Source of the DNA: Prunella strophiata
Lineage: Eukaryota > Chordata > Aves > Passeriformes > Prunellidae
DNA length: 64,000 nucleotides
Reading direction: 5' to 3'
Assembly: GCA_036583965.1 (NCBI GenBank)
Contig: JAZBQD010000014.1
Coordinates: forward strand, 45,193,490 to 45,257,489
The notes under the pieces: model-generated
What the model was told of the DNA's origin: nothing
What the model saw: the letters and a program-made list of their open reading frames with translations, nothing else
Databases searched by the model: none
Part shown: in pieces, positions 26,783 through 38,200 of the stretch
Numbering within the stretch: the stretch's first letter is position 1
How the letters are laid out: every line of letters starts with the position of its first letter
Program-made: the position numbers and the translations under genes

Positions 26783-29372
26783 GAATATTATCAAACAGCA
26801 GTAGTATTGCTGCATTATTGAGCATGTAATTATTCAGTACAGAAACTGAAGTTGTTGCTTTATATTAATTAGATATTCTTCATTCAGTAGAATAAGTAGA
26901 TCAAATTTAGACAACTAGTACAGGTCACCAAATGGTGAGAGGAGTTGTGCTCATGCTGATTTACTAATTTGGGGCCCTTCTGGAACTGCTACAGATATTG
27001 GAATAGGGAAATTAGGTGAAATGAACTTAAAACCGACATGCTCGATATTGCATACAAGTGCAGTCAGCTGGAGTTAGGCTAAGATCACCCATGTGCATAA
27101 ATTTAGGAAGATGTTGGAGCAGTTAGTAGCCTTATAGTGCACAATGTACCATAAGGCTCATATAGTGGGAAAGTGTTAACTTTGTATCAGTATAAACAGT
27201 GTATATATAACTGAGCAGACTAAGGCACCTTAGGATGGCAGCATGGAAGAAAAAGGAAAGATAGGTGCAAAAGAAGAGGACCTACAATAGTCTTACAGTA
27301 TCACCTACTCCATTCTGAAACCAGCGACACCAGCTGAAATGGCAAACATACAAATTTGACCAGGTTTGTAGTAATTATTTATTCATGTTATTCCACCCTA
27401 ATGCCTGTTTACAACAAAGTACCCTAAATCAGAGTATCTGATATGCTATTAACCAGTAAATCAGTTTTCTGAAAGTCTAGGGCATAATAGAGTGTGAGGC
27501 AGTACGAAGAAATATGGTACTTCTTCGAGCATTTGCACATAAAACTTCACCCAGCAGAAATCTTTCACCAAAAAAAAAAAAAAACAGGATTGAGGTTTGT
27601 GTTTTTACGGATTTATGATTCAGAATTCTGAAATGTAAGAGGAAGCACCATACCATCTTTGGTATGTGTATATTTACAAGCAAGCTAGCATCTAGGTGGT
27701 TGCATAGTTTGCTAATTTTACTTCATAAGAGCTTAGCTGATAAACTCACAATAGATTTCAGTGATATCAAATAGCTCTTCTCATGAAAAAGAATCACAGC
27801 CTTCTCAGGGAGTTACCTTCAAGGTAAAGTACAAATTGACTGCTTGGTTACTCATATAAAGTCAAATGAGCAATTGACACAGAGGCAGAGCTGACAGTTG
27901 TTTGACAAACAATATATTAGAAGACTAATGTTAATTCTCTTTAGAATTCAAGCAGGATAATTTGAAGCTTATGTAGAATGCATGTAGATGAACTGTTTGT
28001 AAATGACTTCAATACAAAGACTTTTAAAATAAAAGATGCATATGTTGCATAAAAATTACACTAAATATTCTCGATAATGCTGGCAATGAAGAGCTAGCTT
28101 TTATTTCTATGGGGCAAGTTACTGGCTCACAGAAAAATCAAAGACTTTTGTTCTAAAAAATCTTTAAGAAATTATAAAGAAAAAATGAGGAAATACAGAC
28201 AATAACCATATGCCAAGCCATATGCCATACACAGTCCCTGGAAGTTCTCAATCCTATATACCCATATTACATGAAAAGTGTAATGGATTTGAAAGATACA
28301 GCATTTATACATTAAAAAGGGAGGAAAAAAGGAGGAAAATATGGTCTTCAGTGATGTTCTTATTATTGATTACTAATGAAGAAAAACTATATTCACAGAA
28401 AATTAGGCTATTCCTAATATATTATATAATTTCTATCCCAAGTGTACTCCCTTCTGTATTGGATAATTGATATATTTAACTTATACTGTCTCATAATTAA
28501 AATATAATATCTGTTATTAGACTCTGATAACCAGAAATTACTGGCTGTGTTCAGAATTGCAACTCCAGAGCAGAATGCAGTCCATTGTTCTGATGCTGCT
28601 GATGTTTAAGGTAAGAGTGATTATCATAACTGGTAATGAAATCTATTCCTGATTTTTTAATAATATTAAAATATGGGACAAATATTTTATAACAAGATAA
28701 TACTCTTTTTATTGTTTTAGGAGTGCATATTTAAAAAGTACTATGAACATTATACATTTTTAACTTTATGCTAACAAATTTAAAACTACTCAGGCAAAGT
28801 TGACACTCACTTATAATATTTAATTTGTAATTTTGTTGTTGTTCGTGTCAGTGGAGCTCAACTCCTCTCAGGTTTAAATGCATAAGTTCTAATAATGGGA
28901 AGTAGCAATTTTTCTTCAATAGTCTTATTTATACTTAGTAGTGCATTCACTGAAATTTTACTCTTGGTCAATTGAAAATAATGTAAAAATTTTTTTAAAA
29001 CATCAGAAAATATTTAAACTAAAAAATATTCATAGTAAGTACTTCGTTTTCTTCTTTTTCTATTTATCTTTTTTTCTTCTTCCCCCTCCCATCTAATGTT
29101 GTTAGGAAATAACCAATTATCTCACTTCCCAACAGAATTCCCTATGCTTCAGGGTCTTCAGAGGTGATTTGCTTTCCTGTCACATTTGTTCTTTTTAAAA
29201 TCATTCCATATATTGTAGAGAAGAGAGGGAGTTCAAAATATGCTACTTATGAGCCAATTACTATAGCTACCTATTTATCAGAGAATTATTTTTCCTCTTT
29301 TCAGCCTGAAAAAGATGAAGGTATTCTGAGTTACTTAATAGCAGCATTTTTAAGTATTTAGTTAGCAAGGGG

Positions 29373-29388
29373 ACACACACACACACAC
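29373..29388. repeat. AC dinucleotide microsatellite
   Basis: Eight AC units stand in a row, followed by a short TC stretch. It is short and has no other visible role. Confidence 0.85.
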
Positions 29389-32300
29389 TCTCTAACAGAG
29401 TATTTATTTAGTAAACAAATAATAAAGTATTTCAACAACTCTGACTGGTATTTCTCATCCCAGAACATTAGTCTTTGACTTGCATGATTTTGTGGCAAAA
29501 GACAATTCAATTCTATTTCTGCCTTAACTGATGCATAATAAAGGGTCTTGATCCTGAATTTTTTTAAGAGCATGTTTCAGTCCAGTTGTTCGCACTGCAA
29601 GGGAAAGAGCTCGTGCTTTGTGTGAGGGAATCTGTAGGAAAAATTAGTTCTCAATGTCAGTTCATTGCAGAGCAGAAGAAAGAGACAAATATTCACAGCC
29701 TGACCATTAATGTTAATTTATAGACAAGGGATCAGTATCTTGCAAATCTTGTAGAGGCTTTCACTAAATGCCTGAATGGTGGAAGAATATGGAAACCACT
29801 AAAAATTCTTGTAATTCATACTCCCAAACTTAATACAAACACATTTACAACCACAAGTAAACTGCTTATATGAGATTAAGTTTTCCTCATTTTTTAAAAT
29901 TACTGATGATACTACTCTAGTCCAAAAATGCTACAAGGAACAAAGAACTGGACAAGATCTCCTTGGCCAGCCCTTACATGAAGTTATATCATTTTTCTGC
30001 ATCTCTTTATCAAGATCCACTTAAGAAATCAGCTAGTTACCTCAATTGAACTTTTTGGTTGAAAGGCTATTCCATTATTCCATGCTGTGACAACTGTTAT
30101 TTTTCTTCTGATAATATTGCTTTGCCACAGATAAAGAGGGAACTATTAATAAAATGCACTGTCACAGTGAATGACAAGACAGCAATCCTCATTTGGCTGC
30201 TGCTTTTATTATCAGTTACACCGACTTCCAGCTTGTCTCACCTTAAAAGTTTCTTTCATTGTATCACTTCAAAAGTCCTGGAAAGCTCTTAGATTTATTT
30301 TTATGAATATTTGGAAGAAAAAGCAGATAAACTGAGTATATGAAGCATTTACATAGAACTGACTGAGGGGAAGGTTTGTTGCTAGTTTTTATAGTGTCTA
30401 ATGCCATATCCGATCAAAGAAATTAATATTTTTGTGTTAAAATACCAGAAAATTCTTTTAGCTAAAATTTCCATGTTTTCTGGATAGAGGGCTGTGAAGT
30501 TTCTTTTCCTGTGCTTAAGAAAACATGTACAAAAAATCCCAAGCTCTGTAGAATCTGAATCCAATAAAACTACAGGGCAGGAACAACCTTGAACATGGGT
30601 GGAGTATCAAATCCTTTAGAATAACTTGCTTGAAGTTAAAGAATGAAAAACATGAAGAGATTTTTTTAAAATAAATTATGTAAATTCAAGTTAAATTGTG
30701 TTAAGCCTGGACAAGTGGAAAATTGATATGATATTAATCTTTTGAGAAGAAGTAGTCTTTTACTCTGATATAAATGAAAATGAGAAATTCACTAAGGAAA
30801 ATGAGAATATATGCCTCAGTTGTTGGTTTTACCAGGAAGGATGAAACCGGATTCTTCTGTTCTTCGAGGAGAGTGGTTTTGGCATATGGCAGCCCAGTGA
30901 GAAAAGATTACACCAGGGTAGATAATGCTGCAGCTTCTCAGGTCTGTTGTACTCAGCTGTTGCTGCAGAACCATAGCAGACAGAGACACTGGAGAAGTCT
31001 GTGAACAACTGAATACCACCATTTACCATTTCTTAAAAGTTTTTAAATATAAAAAGCTGTACACTTTCATTTTTATGCCATAGAGGACTGGAGTTTAGGT
31101 TTGCTGTGTTATCAGGCTGGAGAAATTACAGAAATAGAAATGACAAAAATGGTTTTATTTTATTTTTCAGAACAGCTATACCAGAGCTGGTGATGCTAAA
31201 AGGGAGTGCCCATTCTAACACACATATAAAATACATTATATTCTTTGTTTGTAGTATTATTGTGATCCACTCTTAAACTTATTAAGGCTAGGAAAGATAT
31301 ATGCACACATGCTGACAGGGAAGGTTAAAAAGTAAATCTGCCTTTTATTTTTCACAATGGCAATATAAAATTGCCATCATTGTTTTCTATTATTTTCTCT
31401 GTAAATCTATGTATTGTTCTTCTTTTGTACATTAAGCAGGCATTTTTGTTGTGCTAATTAAATGCCACTTCTTTCTCCTCAAAGATTACAATGCACTTAT
31501 TTCAGTCTTTATTCTATTTATATATATGCTTGGAATTTTTCTGATAAAACCACATATAATCAAACAATGCCAATTCAATCAGCCAAATTTTAAGCACAAA
31601 CACTATCATTGAGGTCTAGGGAAATTAAATAAATGCTAATAAACATAGTATTATCTATCTATTTAAATTATCTGCCAAAATATTACTTCCCTAATGCTTT
31701 TTTCTTTAACATTCACATTCTCTTTTCTTTTTTTTTTTTTTTAATGTAAAGGATCATCATACTAGAATTCTAATTCAATATTCAGTCAAAGCTGTAATTT
31801 GGTTTACCTTATTGTTTTTATGTTACTTAGTTGAGATTTTCTCTCGCCTGAAACTTTCACATATGTGCATCTATATAGGTAGCAGTTTTTATGTCTTTTG
31901 ATGGTAGCTATAATATTTATTAAATTCTATTACATACATTTTACCCACCTTCTAAAGTCCTGAGTCAGAATATCACAATTATAAATTTGGAAGCAGATTT
32001 ATTCCTATACCTCTGCACTTTCTTTTTAGTCCTTTTGTATTGTACTTAATTTATGTTCCCTTCTTTTTCCACAGGGTTGGGGTTTTTGTTTTTTGAAAGA
32101 TACTTCTTTTGTATGTTGCACTATACCACTTGCAGTTGAACATAGTCCTGCAAGGAAGAGTGAAGAAATTATTGATAATTTAATCAAAATTATTATTAGT
32201 CCAGTTAATGTAATGCTAATACTAATAAGCCAAATTATACAGTAATTACAGATAATTCACACTAATAATACAGTTAATCATCCTTGTTTATTTTATTCTC

Positions 32301-32549
32301 ACTCCTCCAGTATGTTGATAAAATCAGATATTAGTATCACAAATCCAAAAAGAGTGTGATGGTACTAGTAAGTTTGATGCCAACTTGCATTTGCATCTAC
32401 GTGAGACTAATTTTATATTCATGTCAAAACCATCACATTACTTGCTTGTTCTTGATATGTCCTGAATTATATTAGCAATCATTATATATTATATGTTGAA
32501 TATTTCTTATTGTCTTTCATACCCTACAACTGGTTTTATCATCTGCTGA

Positions 32550-33000
32550 CCATTTGAGGATCTGGGTCTGGTCTTTGAAGGCCACTGTGGTTACCCCTGG
32601 CTCCACTCAACTCTGCTACAATCCTTTTCTAGTGTCATTGTCATTACCGACACAGATAAAGTCACTAGTTATAACAGCAAGTTCCAAAATGTTATCTTGC
32701 TGTAAAAAGTCCATACCTCTTCACAAGTTCTGGTCCTAGCAGTGCTGACTGCATCCTCCTTCTTCACCACAGCACTGCTAACTGAAGTCTATCTCTTCCT
32801 ATCTTCCTGGTCCCTCCTCTTATATTACTCAATGTTATAGGAGGTACCTGTGTCCTATTAAGGGCACACCTGTTCTAAATCTTAGAAATCAGACCAGCTG
32901 CAACTCTTTAAGGAGGTAAAATTACTTTCAGCAATCTGAATTATCTCCCACATGTCATAGATACCTTGTTCTGATGCACACCATAGCTACAAGTTGGTTT
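32550..33000. repeat. Possible unclassified retroposon relic upstream of an LTR
   Basis: The composition shifts to GC-richer, pyrimidine-rich sequence. The phrase 'gtcctattaagggcacacct' near 32850, followed by 'cagctgcaactcttta' near 32897, resembles bird repeat consensus sequences I remember only loosely. It directly precedes the LTR at 33007. I cannot name the family or the strand, and the call could be wrong. Confidence 0.25.
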
Positions 33001-33006
33001 TAGGTA

Positions 33007-33586
33007 TGTTCTGGTTTTGACTGCTATAGAGTTAACTTTCTCCACAGTAGCTGGTGTGGAGCTGTGTTTAGGATTTGTGACAAGAACAGTGCTGATAACA
33101 CAGGGATGTTTTAGCTGTTGCTGAGCAAAGCTTACCCAGAGTCAAGGCTTTTTCTGCCCCTCACCCCATCCTTGAGGAGGATGCGGTTGCACAGAGGTGT
33201 TGGGAGGGGACACAGCCAGAACCCCTGACCCCAACTGACCACAGGGTTATCCCAGACCATCTGGCATCAGCATGTAAAGAGGGGGAAGAAGAAGGAAAAG
33301 GGGAAGGACATTTGGGAGTGACAGCATTTTTTTTCCTAAGCCACCCTTACCTGTGATAAAGCACTGCTTTCCTGGGTGTGGCTGAACACTGGCCTGCCCA
33401 TGGGAAATAATGAGCAACCCCATTGTCTTGCTTTGCTCGTGTGTATGGCTTTTCCTTTACCTACTAAACTGTGTTTATCTCAACCACAAATTTTCTCCCT
33501 TTTACCCTTTTAATTGTCTTTCCTGTCCCCCAGAGAACTAAGTTGCTGCACGAGGCTGAACTCCTGGCTGGGGTTAGACTGCAAGA
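33007..33586 (+). mobile_element. Avian endogenous retrovirus LTR, near full length (solo-type)
   Basis: The element opens with TG at 33007 ('tgttctggttttgactgc') and follows a common bird ERV LTR family throughout. It shows 'atagagttaactttc', then 'ggagggg' with 'acacagccag', then 'accacagggttatcccagac' near 33240. A purine-rich GGGGGAAGAAGAAGG block follows the TATA-box position near 33275. 'tggctgaacactggcctgcc' lies near 33380, the weakened poly(A)-signal region 'cctactaaactg' near 33459, and the ending 'ctggctggggttagactgca' near 33563. The TATA and poly(A) positions set the plus orientation. No gag, pol or env remnant follows, so it is a solo-type LTR. The last bases do not give a clean CA and I see no target-site duplication, so the ends may be mutated. 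Confidence 0.85.
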
Positions 33587-34552
33587 ATCCATTACTTACA
33601 TAAATATATCAACTCTATGGTAACAGAAGGCATCACCTCACACCACTGTGTGTGAAGTGATGATTTACAGCTAAACTAAATATCTAATGGCCATCTGGTC
33701 ATTCTCCATGTGGGTAAAGGAAGTTCAGAGAAAATCTTTTAGATCCTGAGACTTTTTCTGCTCTTGCAAAGACTGTGTTCTCCTACTTGCATTTGGGATT
33801 ATGAGGTTGCAGATGATTCCAGAGCTTTGTGAGGTTGTTGTCAAGATCAAAGTTCCAATTTTTTTTGAACTGGGATGTCTTAGGGGAATATATTATGGTA
33901 TTTAGTTCAATTAGTAATCTTTTGATTACATCAATTTTGATTTCAGGATATTATAAAATCATTTTCTCATATACTCCAATTTTTAGAACCTTCATACAAA
34001 TTTGGCCACCATCCCTGAGTAAGTAATGCAATTCCCTATAAAACTCACATTTAATTTTGTTTCTACTTGGATTTAATAGTAAACTCATTACTGGTTCTAA
34101 GGCTCTTAAATATTATGCTGATGGTTGCCAATTTTTGTCCTAGAGACACATTTACATAGCAGGTAGAGAGGTGCCTAGGCTTATTTTGTATGCTACGGCC
34201 AAAAGCAAATTCAAGCTGACTCCTTAGTCTGTAAAAGCAATGAAAAGGTCTTATGTCTTCCTTGGACATGATTAAACCCTTGAAAGGCTTAAAGACCTCT
34301 CAGATAGAAGAGGAAATTGAAATAGGCCCAAGAGATGCATGGAATCAGAATAAACCTAGTGCACTATGTAGGAAATGCATTGAGAAAAATAGAGTATCAT
34401 AAGAGTTTAGAAAACAATTTTGAAATAAGTTCCTGAAGGAACCTAAAAGTAAAAATAAATTTCTAAGTCTGTAACACAGTACATTTAAGTTATACAAAAG
34501 ATTAAAACAAAAAAAAAAAAAGTCAGAAAGTTTTACCAGAAGCCCAGCCTTC
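33587..34552. other. Spacer between two LTRs, nothing recognised
   Basis: This is about 0.97 kb of AT-rich sequence between two LTRs of different families. It shows no retroviral internal-region signature such as a primer-binding site or polypurine tract next to either LTR. It is therefore unlikely to be the interior of one provirus. Confidence 0.55.
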
Positions 34553-35225
34553 TGTGCCAAGTTTGCATGAAGAGGTTTGGTCCAGGGAAGGTAGGGGGGT
34601 GGCTTCTGTGAGAAGCTTGCCTGAAGATTCCCCATGTCCAACAGAGCCAGTGCCAACCAGCTTCATGCCAGGCCCACCACTGGCCAAGGCCAAGCCCATC
34701 ACTAACAGCAGTAGTGCCTCTGGCATAACAGATTTAAGAAGGGGAAAATTAGCTTCCCAACAGCAACTGCAACTGTGTGAATATGTGAAAGGACAACAGT
34801 GCAGACACCCAGGTCAGTGAAGAAGGAGAGGGAGGAGGTGCTCCATGCACTGGAGCAGAGTTTCCCCTGCAGCCTGTCATGAGTCAGCTGTCCCTCTGTA
34901 AGCCATGGATATCCACATTGGAAAAGAGATCCACCTGCAGCTCCTGGAGACCTCTATGCCAAGCAAGTAAATGCCTGAAGGAGGCGGTGACCCCATTGGA
35001 AATCTGTGCTAGCACCAGTATCTGGCAGGATCTGTGGCCCCATAGAGAGAGGAGCCCAGACTCCATCCATTGCAGTGGCTTTGGATTTTAATGGACTCCT
35101 TTAATGCCACAAGGTTCTGACCTGGGGAATTGTGCTTTTGGATGAGGCTGCCTCTATGCTGGGGTCATCCTTGTGGCTTGTTCCCATGGGTGGAGCAATG
35201 CTGTTCTTGCTGCTGCATGACATTT
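34553..35225 (+). mobile_element. Second avian ERV LTR family, degenerate and shortened
   Basis: The start 'tgtgccaagtttgcatgaag' at 34553 leads into the family hallmark 'gtggcttctgtgagaagc' near 34600, then 'ccccatgtccaacagagcca' near 34630. 'gccaaggccaagcccatcac' lies near 34683 and 'gcagacacccaggtcagtg' near 34801. An array of short repeated modules follows, each with a 'gcag' or 'ccca' core and 'ggag' (34830-35070), for example 'ggaggaggtgctcca' and 'agagagaggagcccag'. In the intact family these modules are variations on a phrase about 30 bases long that ends near a CCCGTGG or GGAGCAG core. Homology becomes uncertain after about 35085. It is not from the same family as the LTR at 33.0 kb. 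No internal retroviral genes are visible. Confidence 0.8.
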
Positions 35226-38200
35226 GGTATCTGAAAACTGTGAAAATTGATTAAATAGAAGAACTGGGAATCATCCATCAACAACTAACAGTTTTTAAGG
35301 AGCAAACCTTCTCAGAAATAGAATCTAGGATTTATTATATCTCTCTAGACACTGATTCCCATGTGTTCCTACAGTGATAATTTTTATGTTCTCTTTGCCC
35401 ACACAAGTGGGAAATTGCATCAGTGACTGGATGAGTATGTAGGTTGGTCATGTTAAGGGATTTTAGAGATATTTTTGTTTTCCTTCAAGTCAATTCTTTC
35501 ATAGATGACTAGACTGAGGAACTTTGATATCCTTGAAGCTTCCTTATCTTTTTCTGCCTAAATTGCTCTGAAAATTAATCTAGTTTTGCAATCCTATTTA
35601 TTTCTTATGATCACAGGAGGATGCACAGCTGTAAGTGAGAAGAGTGTTGCTGCCAGCAGTGTCTCTTGCAGAGAAGGTAGTTTCAAGTGTTCAGTGTAAA
35701 TTCATCTGTTATTGTGAACAGATTCATTTTATTTAGTAAGTTCTCATCTTGTTTAAACAAGACATTTCTGTGAAAAGGGAACAAGAATATGATACCTTCA
35801 TCATCTTTTTAAAGAGCTGTTCCTTAAGCCTAAGGGCTGGAAGCAGAAGGAGATGTAAATTAAAGAAAGAAAAAAAGAGAAGCTCTCCTATATTTATATC
35901 ATAATGAAATCTTATGTGTATGAGGTTTTCTTCCTCTGGTACTGTCACTGATAGACATTTCTAAAGATAGAACATCTCTAAAGATCAGGTTAATCAAAAC
36001 AGAGAGAGTTGTGGATGCCTTTAACCTTAATGCATCAATTTGACAACATTTATCATGTCTGTCAATTACATCTACTCAGCAAAATTAAGAACACAATGTT
36101 TAAGAGAAAAAAATAAGTAGTTTAAAGACCACCTTTACATTTAAAGTTATAGGAAGCCTTGGCTTACTGGAACAGTTTCTGTTTATATATGTTTATGAAT
36201 TAATTAAGGGGGAAATTATTTGAATATATAACTTTTTTAACCTTTTGTGATAAGTCCTTTTTTTCCACAAATGTTGTAAGGGTTAACTTTCTAAAGAACC
36301 ATCAGAGTTGCCCACCTGAATTAAAGGATTGGTTTTCCAGTACTGGCCAGTGTTTTCATGTGTAAGTAGCACCAAAAAACAAACTAAAAACTATTTTCTT
36401 GCAAAAATCTGCAAATACCAGAGTTTGTGTAAAAATTTAAGATAAAAAATTTTACCTGTACAGTCACTAATAACTTGCTTAACATCTGTGAAAATCTCAG
36501 TTTAAATGAGGGAGAAATGCAGAAGGTTTACTTTTCACAGGACTTCTTTGTCATCCAAGATACACATTTTGTTATGCTCAGACAATGCTGTTTTATTTTT
36601 AAGGGATACAAAAACCACTTATGTCCATAGGCTTTAAAAGTGGTCTTTCTGTTCTGCAGTTGTGGCAGTTGCACATTGTCCAATCAATGGAGGTTGCATT
36701 TAAATTAAGACTTTATATTTGATCAGTGAATTTCTTTAAAATTGGTTTTATATATGTCTGGTGCTGTGAATTTTTTTTTCTAATTTTGGCCATGCCATTA
36801 CTCAAATCAGAAGAAATGAAGGAAAAATCAGATCATTTTGCATTATCTTGAGGTAGGGTTTTGTTACAGCATCCTTATTGCAAGTGTGAGTGAGAAAAAT
36901 TTACAAGTCTCTAACAAAGACAGGATACAACATTTTAAAAACTCTTTTCTAGAAAGTGCCTCTGTTTATATCTGGTTTCTGAGAAAAATAAGGGCTTTTT
37001 GTTTTCTGTTTTCTTGTTTGTTGTATATAAAAAAAGTAACACAGTCATGAGACTAATAGCAAATTATTTTTGCACTCATACCTGAAAGACATGCTGATAT
37101 TGTGAATATAACATTATTAAGTTTCATTATGAAATTACCACAACAATTAGAACCATCTGTGAAACACTAGTTCAAGAGTAACTGTCTCATTTTAAAATAA
37201 TATCATTAGTCCTTGTCATGCAGAGAAATGTAACTAATGCAAATTTAATTTACAGTATCCCTGCATATTTCTTTTCTTTCTTTAATCTTGTAATCACCAC
37301 AAGAAATTTTTCAAAAAGGTGACCTTAATATGTAATTAACATTTTTCCTAAACTCAACCTAACAATTGTTAGTTTATTATTATTAGTGTTCCTGTAAACA
37401 AACAAAAACTCAGTTCTAAAAAAAAAAATGTTCAAAAAGGGGAAAACCTAAAGATAATGGTAAAAAATGCATTATTTCATTTAGAAGAGTTGAGATAATA
37501 ATAAAACCATTTACATTTACATATGCAAATACAGCCACAGAGTTCATGCCAACTGTGAATCTCCTTGTATGGTTCTTGTTGACCAACGGTTACTATCATG
37601 CTGTCTTCAATCTTTTTTATAATCAGGCAGAAAACTCAGAGTCAGGTATTAATTATTTGTATTAGACGTGGGCCAATTTATTTTCCTTCTCTCTATGAAT
37701 TATTCACAACCATATTTCTCAAATATAGTAATTATTCAAAGACTATTTTCTGTAGTGAGTGGTGAATAACGTGTTCACAAAATAAGGATTGTGAATGTAT
37801 TTTAAAGATAAAATTAAAATTCTGTTCTAATTTCTGTGGGTACAAATCCATTGGAAAAGGAATTCCTCTTGCATCAATGAGCAGAAGACAAAACAACTGA
37901 AGCAATTGGGACTACACTAGGAATTCTCTGAAACACAAGTAATTTCCAGGGCCTGAGAAGCCCAGAATTGAAAGTATAAATATTTAAGCTGTTCAATTAA
38001 CTATTCATTTTATTTGAATAATCTGTCATTGCTATAGAAAATTATTCTCATTGGCACATCTTCCTTCCAACAACCCATTTGCTAGAATATTCACAAGAAG
38101 GCGAACATAAAGCCGTCAGTACAAGTGAAAGGATTCATTTAACAGTGAATATTCACAGGAAATTATTTGCCCAGCTGGCAGAAATAACTGTGGTAGCTAG

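Larger units (their letters stand above)
26783..33006. other. Intergenic AT-rich DNA, mostly unrecognised
   Basis: No gene was recognised. An A tract lies at 27570-27584, an AC microsatellite at 29373-29388 and a T tract at 31728-31742. A patch at about 30820-31020 is open in several frames on both strands (60-76 codons) and somewhat GC-richer, but I cannot name it. The last 450 bases (about 32550-33000) resemble an LTR-type or other retroposon relic, listed separately. Confidence 0.5.

Noticed and set aside
34345..35091. Several frames of 60-103 codons near 34.3-35.1 kb
   Set aside because: They overlap the non-coding LTR on both strands. No retroviral protein signature is visible.
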